Source: Leptasterias polaris (lineage: Eukaryota > Echinodermata > Asteroidea > Forcipulatida > Asteriidae). From it: DNA of 64,000 nucleotides. Location: positions 1,465,501 to 1,529,500 of the forward strand of contig JAZGTN010000062.1 in the NCBI GenBank assembly GCA_037783415.1, given 5' to 3'. Position numbers and translations under genes: made by a program. The notes below the pieces were generated by a model. The model saw only the letters and a list, made by a program, of their open reading frames with translations. It had not been told where the DNA came from and made no database searches. Shown piece after piece: positions 30,910-41,917 of the stretch (position 1 is the first letter of the stretch; each line of letters begins with the position of its first letter).

Positions 30910-31292
30910 AGGGTCTGTATACGTTTGGTAAAGACTCTGAAAATTAACGGCAATAAAAACTTACTTGGTAAGAAGTTCAGCAGCTTTGGGTAGTATAATG
31001 AATTTTGAGAAACTTTTGACTTCGAAGTACGGTTATGGAAAAATATATCACTTTTTATTCCCCAAAGTTTGAATTCGAGAAGCGTTATGGCCATAACGCT
31101 TCTCAGACTGTGTACTCCTATGGGGAATATTCTTCCTGCGTGGAAATATTTGCTCTGGCTTTTCGGTGATATTTCAAAAACGCGACCACCTTTTGAAGTG
31201 AAATTTTCACAGGTTAGTTTTATTGTATATACCTACATTTTATAGGATTAACACAATCAGTAGGCTCCAATTACCAAACGTATACAGCACCT
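30910..31292. mobile_element. TTAA-flanked MITE (family T1), complete copy
   Basis: Flanked by TTAA at 30906-30909 and 31293-31296. TIRs: AGGGTCTGTATACGTTTGGT and the complement of ATTACCAAACGTATACAGCA. It carries an exact 28-bp palindrome GAGAAGCGTTATGG/CCATAACGCTTCTC near 31077-31104. A TTAA target fits piggyBac- or Kolobok-type transposases. It is non-coding. Confidence 0.85.
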
Positions 31293-31547
31293 TTAATGTG
31301 ATCGTCTTAAAACTTGTAAAAAAAGTTAAAGCAGAATGTTAGCCCTGTGAAATACTGTCCGAAACTTGATCCTCAAAACCGTATATAAATTCGATGTTTT
31401 CTGTTGCGCGGTTGTTAAAGGGAAGTAAACAACTTGCTTTAGATGTGAACATAATGACCATTAAGTTGATTTCTCGCCAACAGATATATAAGCACTGAAT
31501 GTAGAGAAATGTTCATGGTGTTGGCTGTGATAAGGTTTCTTAAATAA

Positions 31548-31673
31548 GGGCCCAATTTCACGGCTCTACTTAATACTGCTGAATTGTGTACTAAACAACC
31601 CATAGAATTACACGCTTTACTGGGTACCGTTAGCGCATATATCTGTGGTAAGCAGTGCCGTGAAATTGGGCTC
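31548..31673. mobile_element. MITE, GGGCYCAATTT family C, complete copy
   Basis: The left GGGCCCAATTTCACGGCTCT and right (complement) GAGCCCAATTTCACGGCACT are near-perfect TIRs of about 25 bp around a 75-bp centre. It is related to 643-740 and 51221-51413. Confidence 0.8.
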
Positions 31674-33639
31674 ATGTGCCTCGATTGAATGTATATAGGC
31701 CTACTCTTCCCAAAATGGTGTATCACCCTGTAGGACACTATTTCCATTTAGGCAGGGTATGTTTGTATGATTTAACATGGCTTTGCATTTCAAGCCTGAT
31801 GTACTGTAGGCACGCTGCTCATCTGTTCAAAAGAATAGGTAATAATGTTCAGTGGTAAAGCCTATAAGCTGGGCATTTTCCCGCCGAAAAGTCCCTTGGG
31901 ATATGTCTTTGATAGTATAATGAACTACAAGTTTGTTCATTACATTCAAATTGGCGATGATAGGGTGCGGAACACGCCGTGCAAACATGATTTGTCTCGT
32001 TTGTAAGAACGTTTCGTATCACATGAGGCTCTGTTGTGCAAGAACGTGGTATCTCGGCGCCTTCGATTTTGTGTGTACATTTTTTGATATCTTATGCGAC
32101 GTTTTCGCACTTTTTAACTGGCGTTGCGTAGAGCTATATTGGGAGATAAGGTGGGCCTACGAGACATACGTTGTGTGGATGGTTTTTCTTTTTAGGTAGG
32201 TACATGTAACCGTTTTTAGGTGGGAGTTTTGTTTACATTGTGGGTTGGACCCCACAATATTTTTAACCAGAACGATTAAAGAAAAGGGAAAACCAAACCC
32301 CAATGGGATAATCCCATAATGTCACTCTACGAAACTTATGTCCGTTTTTACACTGACACTGCGATACACCTGTCTCAAGATACCATATTTTAAAATTTGT
32401 GGTCCTGCCAATGTTGAAGTTGAACAATGCGGATGGGACAGGTTAAATTTTAGATTGGGCTTTGAGAGAAGACACCTGCTTTGTTCATGCGTTGGTGACA
32501 ATATTTTCATTTTGATTCGAGCACTGCCTTTAATAAAGACTTTATCTGTTGATTTACAAAGTCTAGAGCTAAATAGACTGTCTGATACCATAACATGCTT
32601 ATTTGACAAATGAATTGGACAAAGTGTGTATGATGACCATATAATGGAGTATCTATCGGTTTGCGGGGAAATACGGGCAATATCAACCTCGTTCCCAGTG
32701 GTGTACGATCTTGCCGTGCGCCATGTTTTTTTCTTTCCCAAAATGCATCGCTCGATCATATTATCCCCCTGGAAGTGTGACTTTGAAATATCCAAATATA
32801 AGGGATATTTTAATTAGCTCAGTGGTTGATCCATTCTGTGTTGGAGACTACGCAGAGCCCGCTGTCAAAGGACGCACAAGTCATAGGGAAACTGCCCTCT
32901 CTCATTCTTTTTCAATCTTGTGATACATTTAACTGTATGCAGTTTAGGGTGCCCATATAAAAACATGATTCATTTGACGTGAATTTTTACACGCGCGTAC
33001 TAAGCGCCCGACAAGCGCCCAGGGGCGATCGAAAGTTTTTAACAAGCGTACACGCATAGCAGTCACTTTTGGTAAACCAATCAGCGTTGTTTTTTAGTGC
33101 TTCCCTTCCGGGGTTATAGAGACGTACGCGGAGTCTAGCGGGTATTGCGGCGCGCTGCCCATGGTAGCGAGGCTGGGGCAATATGGATGGAGGGCTCCCC
33201 TTAAAGGAGAAACCAATGCTGAACGGCCGTCGGTAGTGAAGTCCCATTCCGTTTAATTTAACAGAATCCTGGAAAATCAACACATCGGATACCGTGCTCG
33301 TACAAATATCACCCTCATTGAGGGGGAGTGACTTTACGAATGTGTCCTGCATGTACAGAATTGCGTCATCAGAAAAAACCCAATTTGGTCTCGTCGGCGA
33401 AGGTGATTAGATTGTCGGGGTGAGCGCCAGGGAGTAATTCCACGGCGTAATTCCACGGCGAACTTTGCGGTGGCAATGACCCCCATGTTTCACCCAGGGA
33501 CAAACTGTGTCAGTTCAGACGCTTGTCTGTCAAAATGTCACACTCTGGTTTGTCTTTCATCTTCTAATTCTAAACCTGTTTTTTCACTCCTTGACGCGTA
33601 GAAGTAGAGAGCCTAGTACTACCCAACAATATTTTTATT
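31674..33639. other. No confident gene; two unexplained open frames
   Basis: 32322-32795 (-) is open for 157 codons and 32987-33352 (-) for 121 codons. Neither shows a domain, signal peptide or repeat that I recognise. The CAGCCTCGCTACCATGGGCA word (complement, near 33165) recurs in diverged form at 41924-41960, suggesting that the second frame lies in a dispersed repeat. A CCCCACAA-type short repeat lies at 32215-32315. Treat both frames as hypothetical at best. Confidence 0.35.
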
Positions 33640-35265
33640 TTTTAATTTTTTGTAAGACTTTGTAGTTGGTAATGTTGGTGAAGATGTTACCAGGGTATGC
33701 TATCGACTTTCTGTGGATCAAGATAAGGTACAGCATACTTGTAGTTCATGTATAAACAACTTTTGCTGGTATCCTTACTGTATCAAGTTTGTTGGAAATT
33801 CTGGTTTGGCTGGTATGCCTTTCTCCTGGATAAAGTAAAGTAGTGTAGATCATGTGGTTATGGTGGCTAAACTACATCATTGGTAATCCTACTGTTGGTA
33901 ACTCTGTGAATCAAGATAATATCATTCGGTAGTCCTATCCAAATGCTTCTATTGGTAATTATTCTATGTGAATCAAGGTGAGATATATCATTGGTAATCC
34001 TAACCAAATGCTCCTATTGGTAATTATTCTATGTGAATCAAGATGAGATATATCATTGGTAATCCTATCCAAATGCTCCTATTGGTAATTATTCTATGTG
34101 AATCAAGATGAGGTATATCATTGGTAATCCTAACCAAATGCTCCTATTGGTAATTATTCTATGTGAATCAAGATGAGGTATATCATTGGTAATCCTAACC
34201 AAATGCTCCTATTGGTAATTATTCTATGTGAATCAAGATGAGATATATCATTGGTAATCCTAACCAAATGCTCCTATTGGTAATTATTCTATGTGAATCA
34301 AGATGAGATATATCATTGGTAATCCTATCCAAATGCTCCTATTGGTAATTATTTTCTGTGAATCAAGATGAGGTATATCATTCGGTAGTCTAAACCAAAT
34401 GCTACTATTGGTAATTATTCTATGTGAATCAAGATGAGATATATCATTCGGTAGTCCTATCCAAATGCTCCTATTGGTAATTATTCTATGTGAATCAAGA
34501 TGAGATATATCATTGGTAATCCTAACCAAACGCTCCTATTGGTAATTATTCTATGTGAATCAAGATGAGATATATCATTGGTAATCCTATCCAAATGCTA
34601 CTATTGGTAATTATTCTATGTGAATCAAGATGAGATATATCATTCGGTAGTCCTATCCAAATGCTACTATTGGTAACTATTTTCTGTGAATCAAGATGAG
34701 ATATATCATTCGGTAGTCCTATCCAAATGCTCCTATTGGTAATTATTCTATGGGAATCAAGATGAGATATATCATTCGGTAGTCCTATCCAAATGCTACT
34801 ATTGGTAACTATTTTCTGTGAATCAAGATGAGATATATCATTCGGTAGTCCTATCCAAATGCTACTATTGGTAACTATTTTCTGTGAATCAAGATGAGAT
34901 ATATCATTCGGTAGTCCTATCCAAATGCTACTATTGGTAACTATTTTCTGTGAATCAAGATGAGATATATCATTCGGTAGTCCTATCCAAATGGCAAATG
35001 CTACTATTGGTAACTATTTTCTGTGAATCAAGATGGGGTATATCATTGGTAATCCTAACAAAAATGCTCCTATTGGTAATTATTCTCTGTGAATCAAGAT
35101 GAGATATATCATTGGTAATCCTAACCAAATGCTACTATTGGTAATTACTCTCTGTGAATCAAGATAAGGTACATCATTAGTAATCTTGGCGTAATGATTC
35201 CATTGTTATTTACTCTGTGAATCAAGATAAGGTACAGCATTGGTAATATGGACTTAACGCTGCTA
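33640..35265 (+). repeat. 65-bp satellite array
   Basis: About 24 units with period 65 bp. The unit includes CTATTGGTAATTATTCTATG, TGAATCAAGATGAGATATAT and CATTGGTAATCCTAWCCAAA. Two variant forms alternate in blocks: CATTGGTAATCC versus CATTCGGTAGTCC, and TTATTCTATG versus CTATTTTCTG. Units at both edges decay gradually. The unit length is not a multiple of three. One unit near 34990 has a small internal duplication of CAAATG. Confidence 0.95.
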
Positions 35266-38200
35266 CAGAAAGGCTATACTAAATTAATGACAAGGGTTAA
35301 ATTACAACAAAATGTAAGTGGTATCTTTTCCTTGTCTTTTGTAGAGCATTTGGAAAGTTCAGGGTCCTGACCTATTTCCGTACCATGACATTTGAAAAAC
35401 ACAATATCAAACGTTACAGCTGTGATGGAACAAGGAACAAGTGTTGCATGCAATGTACGTTGATGTGGGAGTGAAAAGTGTAAGTGGTACATATGCACAC
35501 AATCCTTCCTTATATCAAGTTACTTTTGTAGAAATCCACCCGAAATAGTTCTTTAATATAGAGTATGAAGAATGCAGTGGTATTATTTCTGCCTGACCAC
35601 GCTCCTTAATGTTTTATACACATTAATGTATAAAACAAATCTAATTGTCTCTACGTGACAACAGCTTTTGCTAAAACAGGAAGGGGTCTAAACAATGTTT
35701 TAATCGTTGGATAAAACTATTCATTACTTGCGTATTAAGGTCAGTGGCGTAACCACAGGGGGCGGGGCGGCAGTCCCACAACCACGCTCAGAACACTTGC
35801 CCTGTCCCTTCCCCCATCTTGAGATCAACAAAATGCACAAAAGAATGCTTCGATATATACACTATTAACAGCCCCTTACTATCTTTGCCCCGCTTCCCCC
35901 CAAATAATAATAAAACAAACAAACAAACTACAACAACAACAACAACAACAACGAAACAAAGCAGCTTAAGGTCAAGGCAAAAAGTGTTTCAAGTGAGATT
36001 TGTATAGTGCTGTTCCTCTGAGAAGCAAGAGAGAGTTTCTTATACGGTTGTCACCCACAAACTTACTCCTCTTCCTGTTCGTTTCCACACACCGTGGAAA
36101 TATGCAACTTGTCAAGTCAAATAACTGCCCTCATAGATGTCTCTGAACATATCATTTGTATAGAATTTCTTGTGTACCTTAGTAACAAAAAATACATTAT
36201 AGTTTTATAATTGCGTCGTGGGGGCGTTTCAATCACATAATGTCATACGACCGATCTATGTTTCACAGCCTGTTATCTATAGAAAAAGGTTACCGGAGTA
36301 ATCTCAGCCCGAAGGTATTTTTTTCTCGGTATATAGGAAGAAAATTGTCAGTCCCTTTGGGAACCACAGCTTCCCCAAAAACAAAACCTCGAAATTTCCC
36401 ACAACCATAATTGTGTGTTTGTCCCTTTATGACCTTCCGTTACCGTTTCATTCCCTAGTTCCTTCATCTCCAGGAAATATGAAAGCCCGCCTGATGAGAT
36501 TTCTTCTTAGATTTCCAGTTTTCGACGGCAGGGTTATTCATTTGGGGATTTGACGTTGTTTTATTTGCTAACGTTAGCCTACAGGGGGAGAAATCTAAAA
36601 ACCTTTGCTAATAATCAACTTCAATAATCAACTGTGTATCTGATCCCATTTTCGTAAGAAAAATGTGATAATATATAGAAACGGGTTCAGTGTTTCCATT
36701 TTTTTCCCCCTTCGAAAAATCTCTCGTAACAAACTGAATTTTGTGCCTACGTGAAATCAGATGGCGCAGATCAAATACTTATCATTCGATTACGTCGGAT
36801 CTTGGAGTGGAATGCTTGGTTGTAACACAATCAAATCTTGGAAAATCGGGTGAGCTGATAGGAGTAAGCCATTAGCATGCACGAGAAGGAGATAGGCCAA
36901 TCACACCAACGCTTATAGTTTCTGCGTAACGACACTGCGTCTTTCCCCCGAGGTGAGGCGACCCGAACGCATCAAATCGCCAAGGCATTATGTGACTTCT
37001 CGCCGTGCCACCTTAAACCATCATCCCGTACTGCAGGAGGCGTCCGGGGAAATCAGTGGTGCACAAAAATGACACAATCTCCGCTTCTCACTTGCCTTGT
37101 TCCATCGTCCACAGCCCAAGCCACACCGGGTCACTTCACCTTTCGGTCTCTCTCCCTCGCACACTGGCCGTTCCATTTCCCTTTTCACGGCTGTTATTAC
37201 AGGTTGGTGGGGACAGGTAGCCAACCCTTTGGCACACGGCAAACAAAAGGCCAATCTTACCTAAGCCCGCGTGTTGTTGTTACCAGATTTACCTGTGCCT
37301 CATGTTTTGAATGATCCAGACGAAGGTGTCAAATGTTCACATGCATATTGGGAGCTTTGTGTTAGACAGTTTACATTTCAAGGGCTTATCTGTCGAGCAT
37401 ACAAACCAGATCTCCTTATGAATGAAGCATCTTCGCTTATGGGCTTAACTCTCACATTCCCTTGTCATTTTTCACTGTCATTTTGTATAAAATCAAGATA
37501 TAGAATTCCTTCAAGATTCACATACTAGGCCTGCCACCTTCAAATTATATAAAATTCAGTCAGTTTTGTCGAAATATTGCTGAAGCGATACTGATGCTTA
37601 TGATTAGATAAAGAGATTGATAAAACAGTCGCCATCGGACACTTTATCGTACTATCGGTTCCTCACATTAAACTAGGATCATCTGTTAAAGAATACACCG
37701 GCCATCAATAGACTGTGCAAGTCTCGCGCGTATCGGAGCGAGAAAACACGTCAAGCGAAGAACATATTTTTTTCTGAAATCAAATCATTGTTTTTAATTA
37801 GATCTATGAAAACATCTGACAAACAAAAATAATCATAAAATATGTATAAAATGGGTTTTAGCTTTCATAATAAACACACAAATCATTTGTTAGTTTTTGT
37901 TGAAACAAACTAAAAACTCTGGGACAAGGATGCTTATTTGATCTTAACTTTTTAGGAACCACTATTGTAAATCCACGCCAGAGTACGTGCAACCACTAAA
38001 AGCAGGTTTAAACGCAGACGCACGATGTAGACCGTAGACTGCAACCGTAGACTGCAATGAAAAGGCTTAGCGTCTGACAATTACAGCGTCTGGTGATTAT
38101 CATCGCGCAACAAAAACAAATTTGGTGATCGGAGGTCGGCACAAATTCTTAATTTTTTGCAAGTAACCGGAAGCAGAGGTCAAGTTTATTTCTTGGGTTT

Positions 38201-39224
38201 TCTTCGTTGTATTGTTGAATTGATTTTACTTTCCTATTTTTTATCACTTAGTATTACATTCCCAACAACATAATTAATTTTCATGGTCATAAAGTACGTT
38301 AAACTAAAATAATAGACGCAACAAAATCTTGCCAACTTAAAACTCCATATGGTTGGGACCACAATGGTCCCGGAAGTTCGCTTACGCGCGAGACTTGCAC
38401 AGTCTATTCTCTTTTTAAAGATCTTGTAACTTGAACGAGAAAAGAGGAAGTAACGTTTGTTGACTTTCACTTACAAGTGTTACAAGTGAAGTGATCTATA
38501 AATACGGGCTTATTGCTTACATCACATAGAAAATGTTTTGTAAATACAAACAGTTTTGAACACACCTCAACGTTGCTTTTTCGTTGAGTTTCGCGAAAAG
38601 GCCCCGGACGTCATCATTCTCGGATAGATTCGCGTGACGTCATCATTCTCAGATAGATTCGCGTTACGTCGGTGTTGGGAGTGATGTTTTGTACCCCACC
38701 GCAGTATACACGTATTTCAATTGTAAATGCACTATTCTTTGGAAAAGTCAAAGAAAAGCCTTTAAAATGATAGAAACCAGTGGGTCTCGGGAGGGATTTA
38801 TTTATTTGCCTTTTTCAGGATTTTGTTTAGCATTGTTTGCAATCACTACCTCATTCATTCCAATCCCATAGCTTTCAGCAAACAAATCTGAGTTAACAAA
38901 CCTGTGAAATGTCTTTCAATTAGGTGGACACCAGTCAGCTCATGTTCTATCAGGGATTGTGTACACATAATCTTCTTATTTCGATTTCATGACATGGCCC
39001 TAAAACGAAACATAGTTTTTACAACAATGCTTCTAAAAGTAGCCTGGACTGATTTTCCAAATGACACGATCAAATTTGACTTAGAAATTTATACAGAACC
39101 ACATTTTCTTTCTGCTTTGCAGGAAGCGAACAAATCAGTGTTTACGGGAGGACCATACAGTTCCGCGCTGTCAAACGTACTCGTTCTAAAAAAAACGTGA
39201 CCGGACTTAAATTGCATCAGAATT
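35266..39224. other. Single-copy stretch without recognisable gene
   Basis: Holds an (AAC)n microsatellite (about 35932-35952) and a 30-bp direct duplication GACGTCATCATTCTCGGATA at 38607 and 38637 that contains CRE-like words. Conserved-looking but unassigned GC-richer sequence lies at 36930-37300; frames there (37021-37254 -, 37069-37314 +) overlap on opposite strands and show no domain. An unrecognised exon is possible. Confidence 0.4.
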
Positions 39225-39598
39225 AATTAAAGATTCTTCGCTCAAAGAGTGTGCAGATCATTGGTTAGATTGAAAATATAATTGTTCGCGGACTTACACG
39301 AGATTACATGGTATATTAAGATGATCATGGTATAGTACTAGTAGGAAACTTCCCTCGAAGTATCTTTTTCCCGAAAAGCTAGTTTTTAAGAAAATAAGTA
39401 AAACAAAATAAAATCTCGCTAGTCCGTAATTCGATGTTTGAAAACAGTGGTGGGTTTTGGTAAATTTTCCCAAAACCCTATTTGAAAGTTGTCTATTTTT
39501 GTGTGGCAGTGTACCTGTATCAACCAATGGTATAGACCTATCCAAGAGCTACCTTGTCCAACAAGAGTTTTTGGGAGAGTCTCAAGCCATAGACACTG
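39225..39598. mobile_element. Degenerate TTAA MITE (family T2)
   Basis: Matches the interior of 48999-49343: ACTTACACGAGATTACATGG, GATCATGGTATAGTAC, GGAAACTTCCCTCGAAGTAT, AAGAAAATAAGTAAAACAAA and TCGATGTTTGAAAACAG. The left end is near TTAAAGATTC; the right end is unclear. Confidence 0.6.
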
Positions 39599-39905
39599 CA
39601 CTTTAAAAACACCAGGGTAGGGGTTGACCGTTCAAGGAGGCCTGACTCATTTCTTGGTCAGACTTACCCGGAAAGTGGTTAAAACATTTATTCTAACTCG
39701 GATTTTGAGTCATTTTGACCCATATTTAGGTTGTTTTGACACCGATTCCGGTTCTTCTGACCCATTTCTGACCCAGAAATGGGTCAGGCCCCACGGAACT
39801 CGGATCCAGGTCAAGTCTAACCCGGATCCGGGTCAAGTCTAACCCGGATCCGGGTCAAGTCTAACCCGGATCCGGGTCAAGTCTGACCCATACGTTTTTA
39901 GAGTG
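39599..39905. mobile_element. GGGTCA-rich MITE (family A), copy 2
   Basis: Left end CACTTTAAAAACACCAGGGT, right end the complement of CACTCTAAAAACGTATGGGT. The interior has a 22-bp unit (GGGTCAAGTCTAACCCGGAT) repeated about four times at 39810-39890, so a small tandem array has started inside it. Confidence 0.75.
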
Positions 39906-40053
39906 TTAGGGATTTATGTGAAGTGAATCGTGATAGCGTAGAATACCGTAGTTTTCTTGAGAAATATCGCAACTCATTTTATTTTGTTGTGTCATTATTG
40001 TTTCTAAACATCTTTAATCCCCTCGTGGTTAAAGCCAAAGTGATTATTAAGTC

Positions 40054-40170
40054 TTATCTTCTATAAGTCAAATTACTGTTGGAATAATACAATATTCACT
40101 TGCATGTTTTTTAAATTTATTTATCACATAGATAATCAGCACTTCAAGTTGTTCATTATGCGTCCCAACT
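40054..40170 (+). repeat. Direct duplication, left copy
   Basis: Nearly identical to 40744-40866 (shared TATCTTCTATAAGTCAAATT through GTTCATTATGCGTCCCAACT). The two copies bracket the MITE at 40174-40740. At ~115 bp it is far too long for an ordinary target-site duplication. Confidence 0.9.
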
Positions 40171-40173
40171 AAA

Positions 40174-40740
40174 GGCCCTGTCACACCTTGACGTTTTAGC
40201 CAGCGTATGCCGGCTTTGAACCTATGTCGAACTTATCTCCAACGCGTATTGACGTATAGACGTGTTGACGTGTTCCGGACGACCACAGAACTTACTGAAC
40301 GTGTTTCTAACTTACAGCTACCGTAAGGGCGTATCGGCAGCGTTTAGGGGAATTGGTATATAAAAAGGGGTTTGCAGGAGGATACTGCGATGTCTAGTGC
40401 GGCTATGATTTGAATCGTCGAGTGGCATCCTTTTTATAGGCTACGACACGTGATCGTCGGCGATACGATGCCGCGCGCTATGCATAAGTTAGACTATCGT
40501 TGGGCTTAAGTTAGTGAACGCCGGCAACACGCTAAGCATTCGTTGGTATAAGTTATCTATAAGTTATGGAAACGTTCTATATAAGTTACTATTACGTTAT
40601 GTATGCGTCCAACTCGTTATGAATACGCTATGTATACGCCCTAAAGTTGAACAAACTTCGATAGTTCAGCGTATGCCGGCGTTTTAGAGAAATTTTGATA
40701 CGTCGGCATACGCTGGCTAAAACGTCAAGGTGTGACATGA
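40174..40740. mobile_element. TIR MITE (family D) with 33-bp perfect TIRs
   Basis: The ends are inverted copies beginning GTCACACCTTGACGTTTTAG and continuing through CCAGCGTATGCCG. The interior is rich in CGTAT/ATACG and TAAGTTAT words. Non-coding; the only copy in the window. Confidence 0.85.
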
Positions 40741-40743
40741 TCT

Positions 40744-40866
40744 TTATCTTCTATAAGTCAAATTACTGTTGGAATAATACTTAATACAATATTCACTTGA
40801 ATGATTTTTTATTTATTTATCACATAGATAATCAGCACTTCAAGTTGTTCATTATGCGTCCCAACT
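40744..40866 (+). repeat. Direct duplication, right copy
   Basis: Partner of 40054-40170. It differs by a short ACTTAAT-type insertion near 40780 and a few substitutions, so the duplication is not brand new. Confidence 0.9.
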
Positions 40867-41776
40867 TATGTTTGATGCCTCTGTTAGCGTGGAATGATTC
40901 TCCCTAAATGTTTAATGTGCACATCCAGTTGTCTTAAGATGCATATTTGATATTCATAGAATGTATTATAGAAATTAATTATTAATAAGATGAAGTAATT
41001 TGAGGCCTCGATCCAGCGGCACAAATGCCTTATGAATTTCTTTTAAATCTCGTTTACGATTAATTCTAACAGAACCGCCGTCGGTTGCTTCGATTGTGGG
41101 TCCATGGCGGTAGTTTGAAGCTTGGTCTTGGTCTAATGGTCAATAACAACCTCATACCCGATATAAGTCAACCCTAAGGCTCGTTAGCCATGTTAGGCCC
41201 CGTCCGGATTGGCATATGGGGTACGGCGTTGACATCAGTAATTATTCCTTTTGCTCAGTAGCCAAACAACCAAGAACTCTTCACTCACTCTCCAGTAGCC
41301 AGATTGGCTTAATTTAGTACATATTCACGGACAAAACACAGTTGTAATGAAAACTTGTTGCACCAATATTTACTTCAAGTTGTTTCATTCATGGTTGAGA
41401 AATGTCTTGTTAAAAAAATTAATATAAAGTGAACTAGCATGCAATCACCCGAAAAAACCGACACTCGCGAAGAAACGAACGTTGGAAAGGAACCTTTTAA
41501 CAATAAAAAAAAAAGATACTCGTGCTATTCAATGAGCATAATGCATTGTTCTTAGAAAACAATCAGTAAAAATCGTAGTTCCTACGGTATTTGTTTCTCC
41601 ATGTTGATGTACTTTGTACATTTACTCAGGGTGGATGTCGATATAAGCCCCGAGGTATTGAGAGTAGACAAAGTGAGTTTCTTCGGCTTCGCCTGAGGCA
41701 CTAGTTTGTCTAATACAGACGGGAGCTATTAGGCCTATGGACTATCCACTCGAAATAAATCAGCACATCCCTACCA
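40867..41776. other. No recognisable feature
   Basis: Single-copy in the window. No open frame of interest. Confidence 0.4.
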
Positions 41777-41917
41777 GGGGCCGATTTTACAAAGCACTGA
41801 GATTCATCTTAAGATGAGTTGTCAGTTGTTGTAGTAATTTTTATTGTGACATCACGCTATACCAATTGGGAGGGATCGCAGTTATGATCAATCTTCGCTC
41901 TTTGTGAAATCGAGGCC
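41777..41917. mobile_element. MITE family B, complete copy
   Basis: Left GGGGCCGATTTTACAAAGCA and right (complement) GGCCTCGATTTCACAAAGAG are TIRs extended by GATTSATCTTAAGATG-like words. Its ends are shared with 54046-55215. Confidence 0.75.

Noticed and set aside
32322..32795. 157-codon frame on the minus strand as a host gene
   Set aside because: No recognised domain, composition like surrounding non-coding DNA, overlapping frames on the other strand. Kept only as a hypothetical mention.
33640..35265. CRISPR-like regular array
   Set aside because: Units are contiguous without unique spacers, and the window is clearly eukaryotic.
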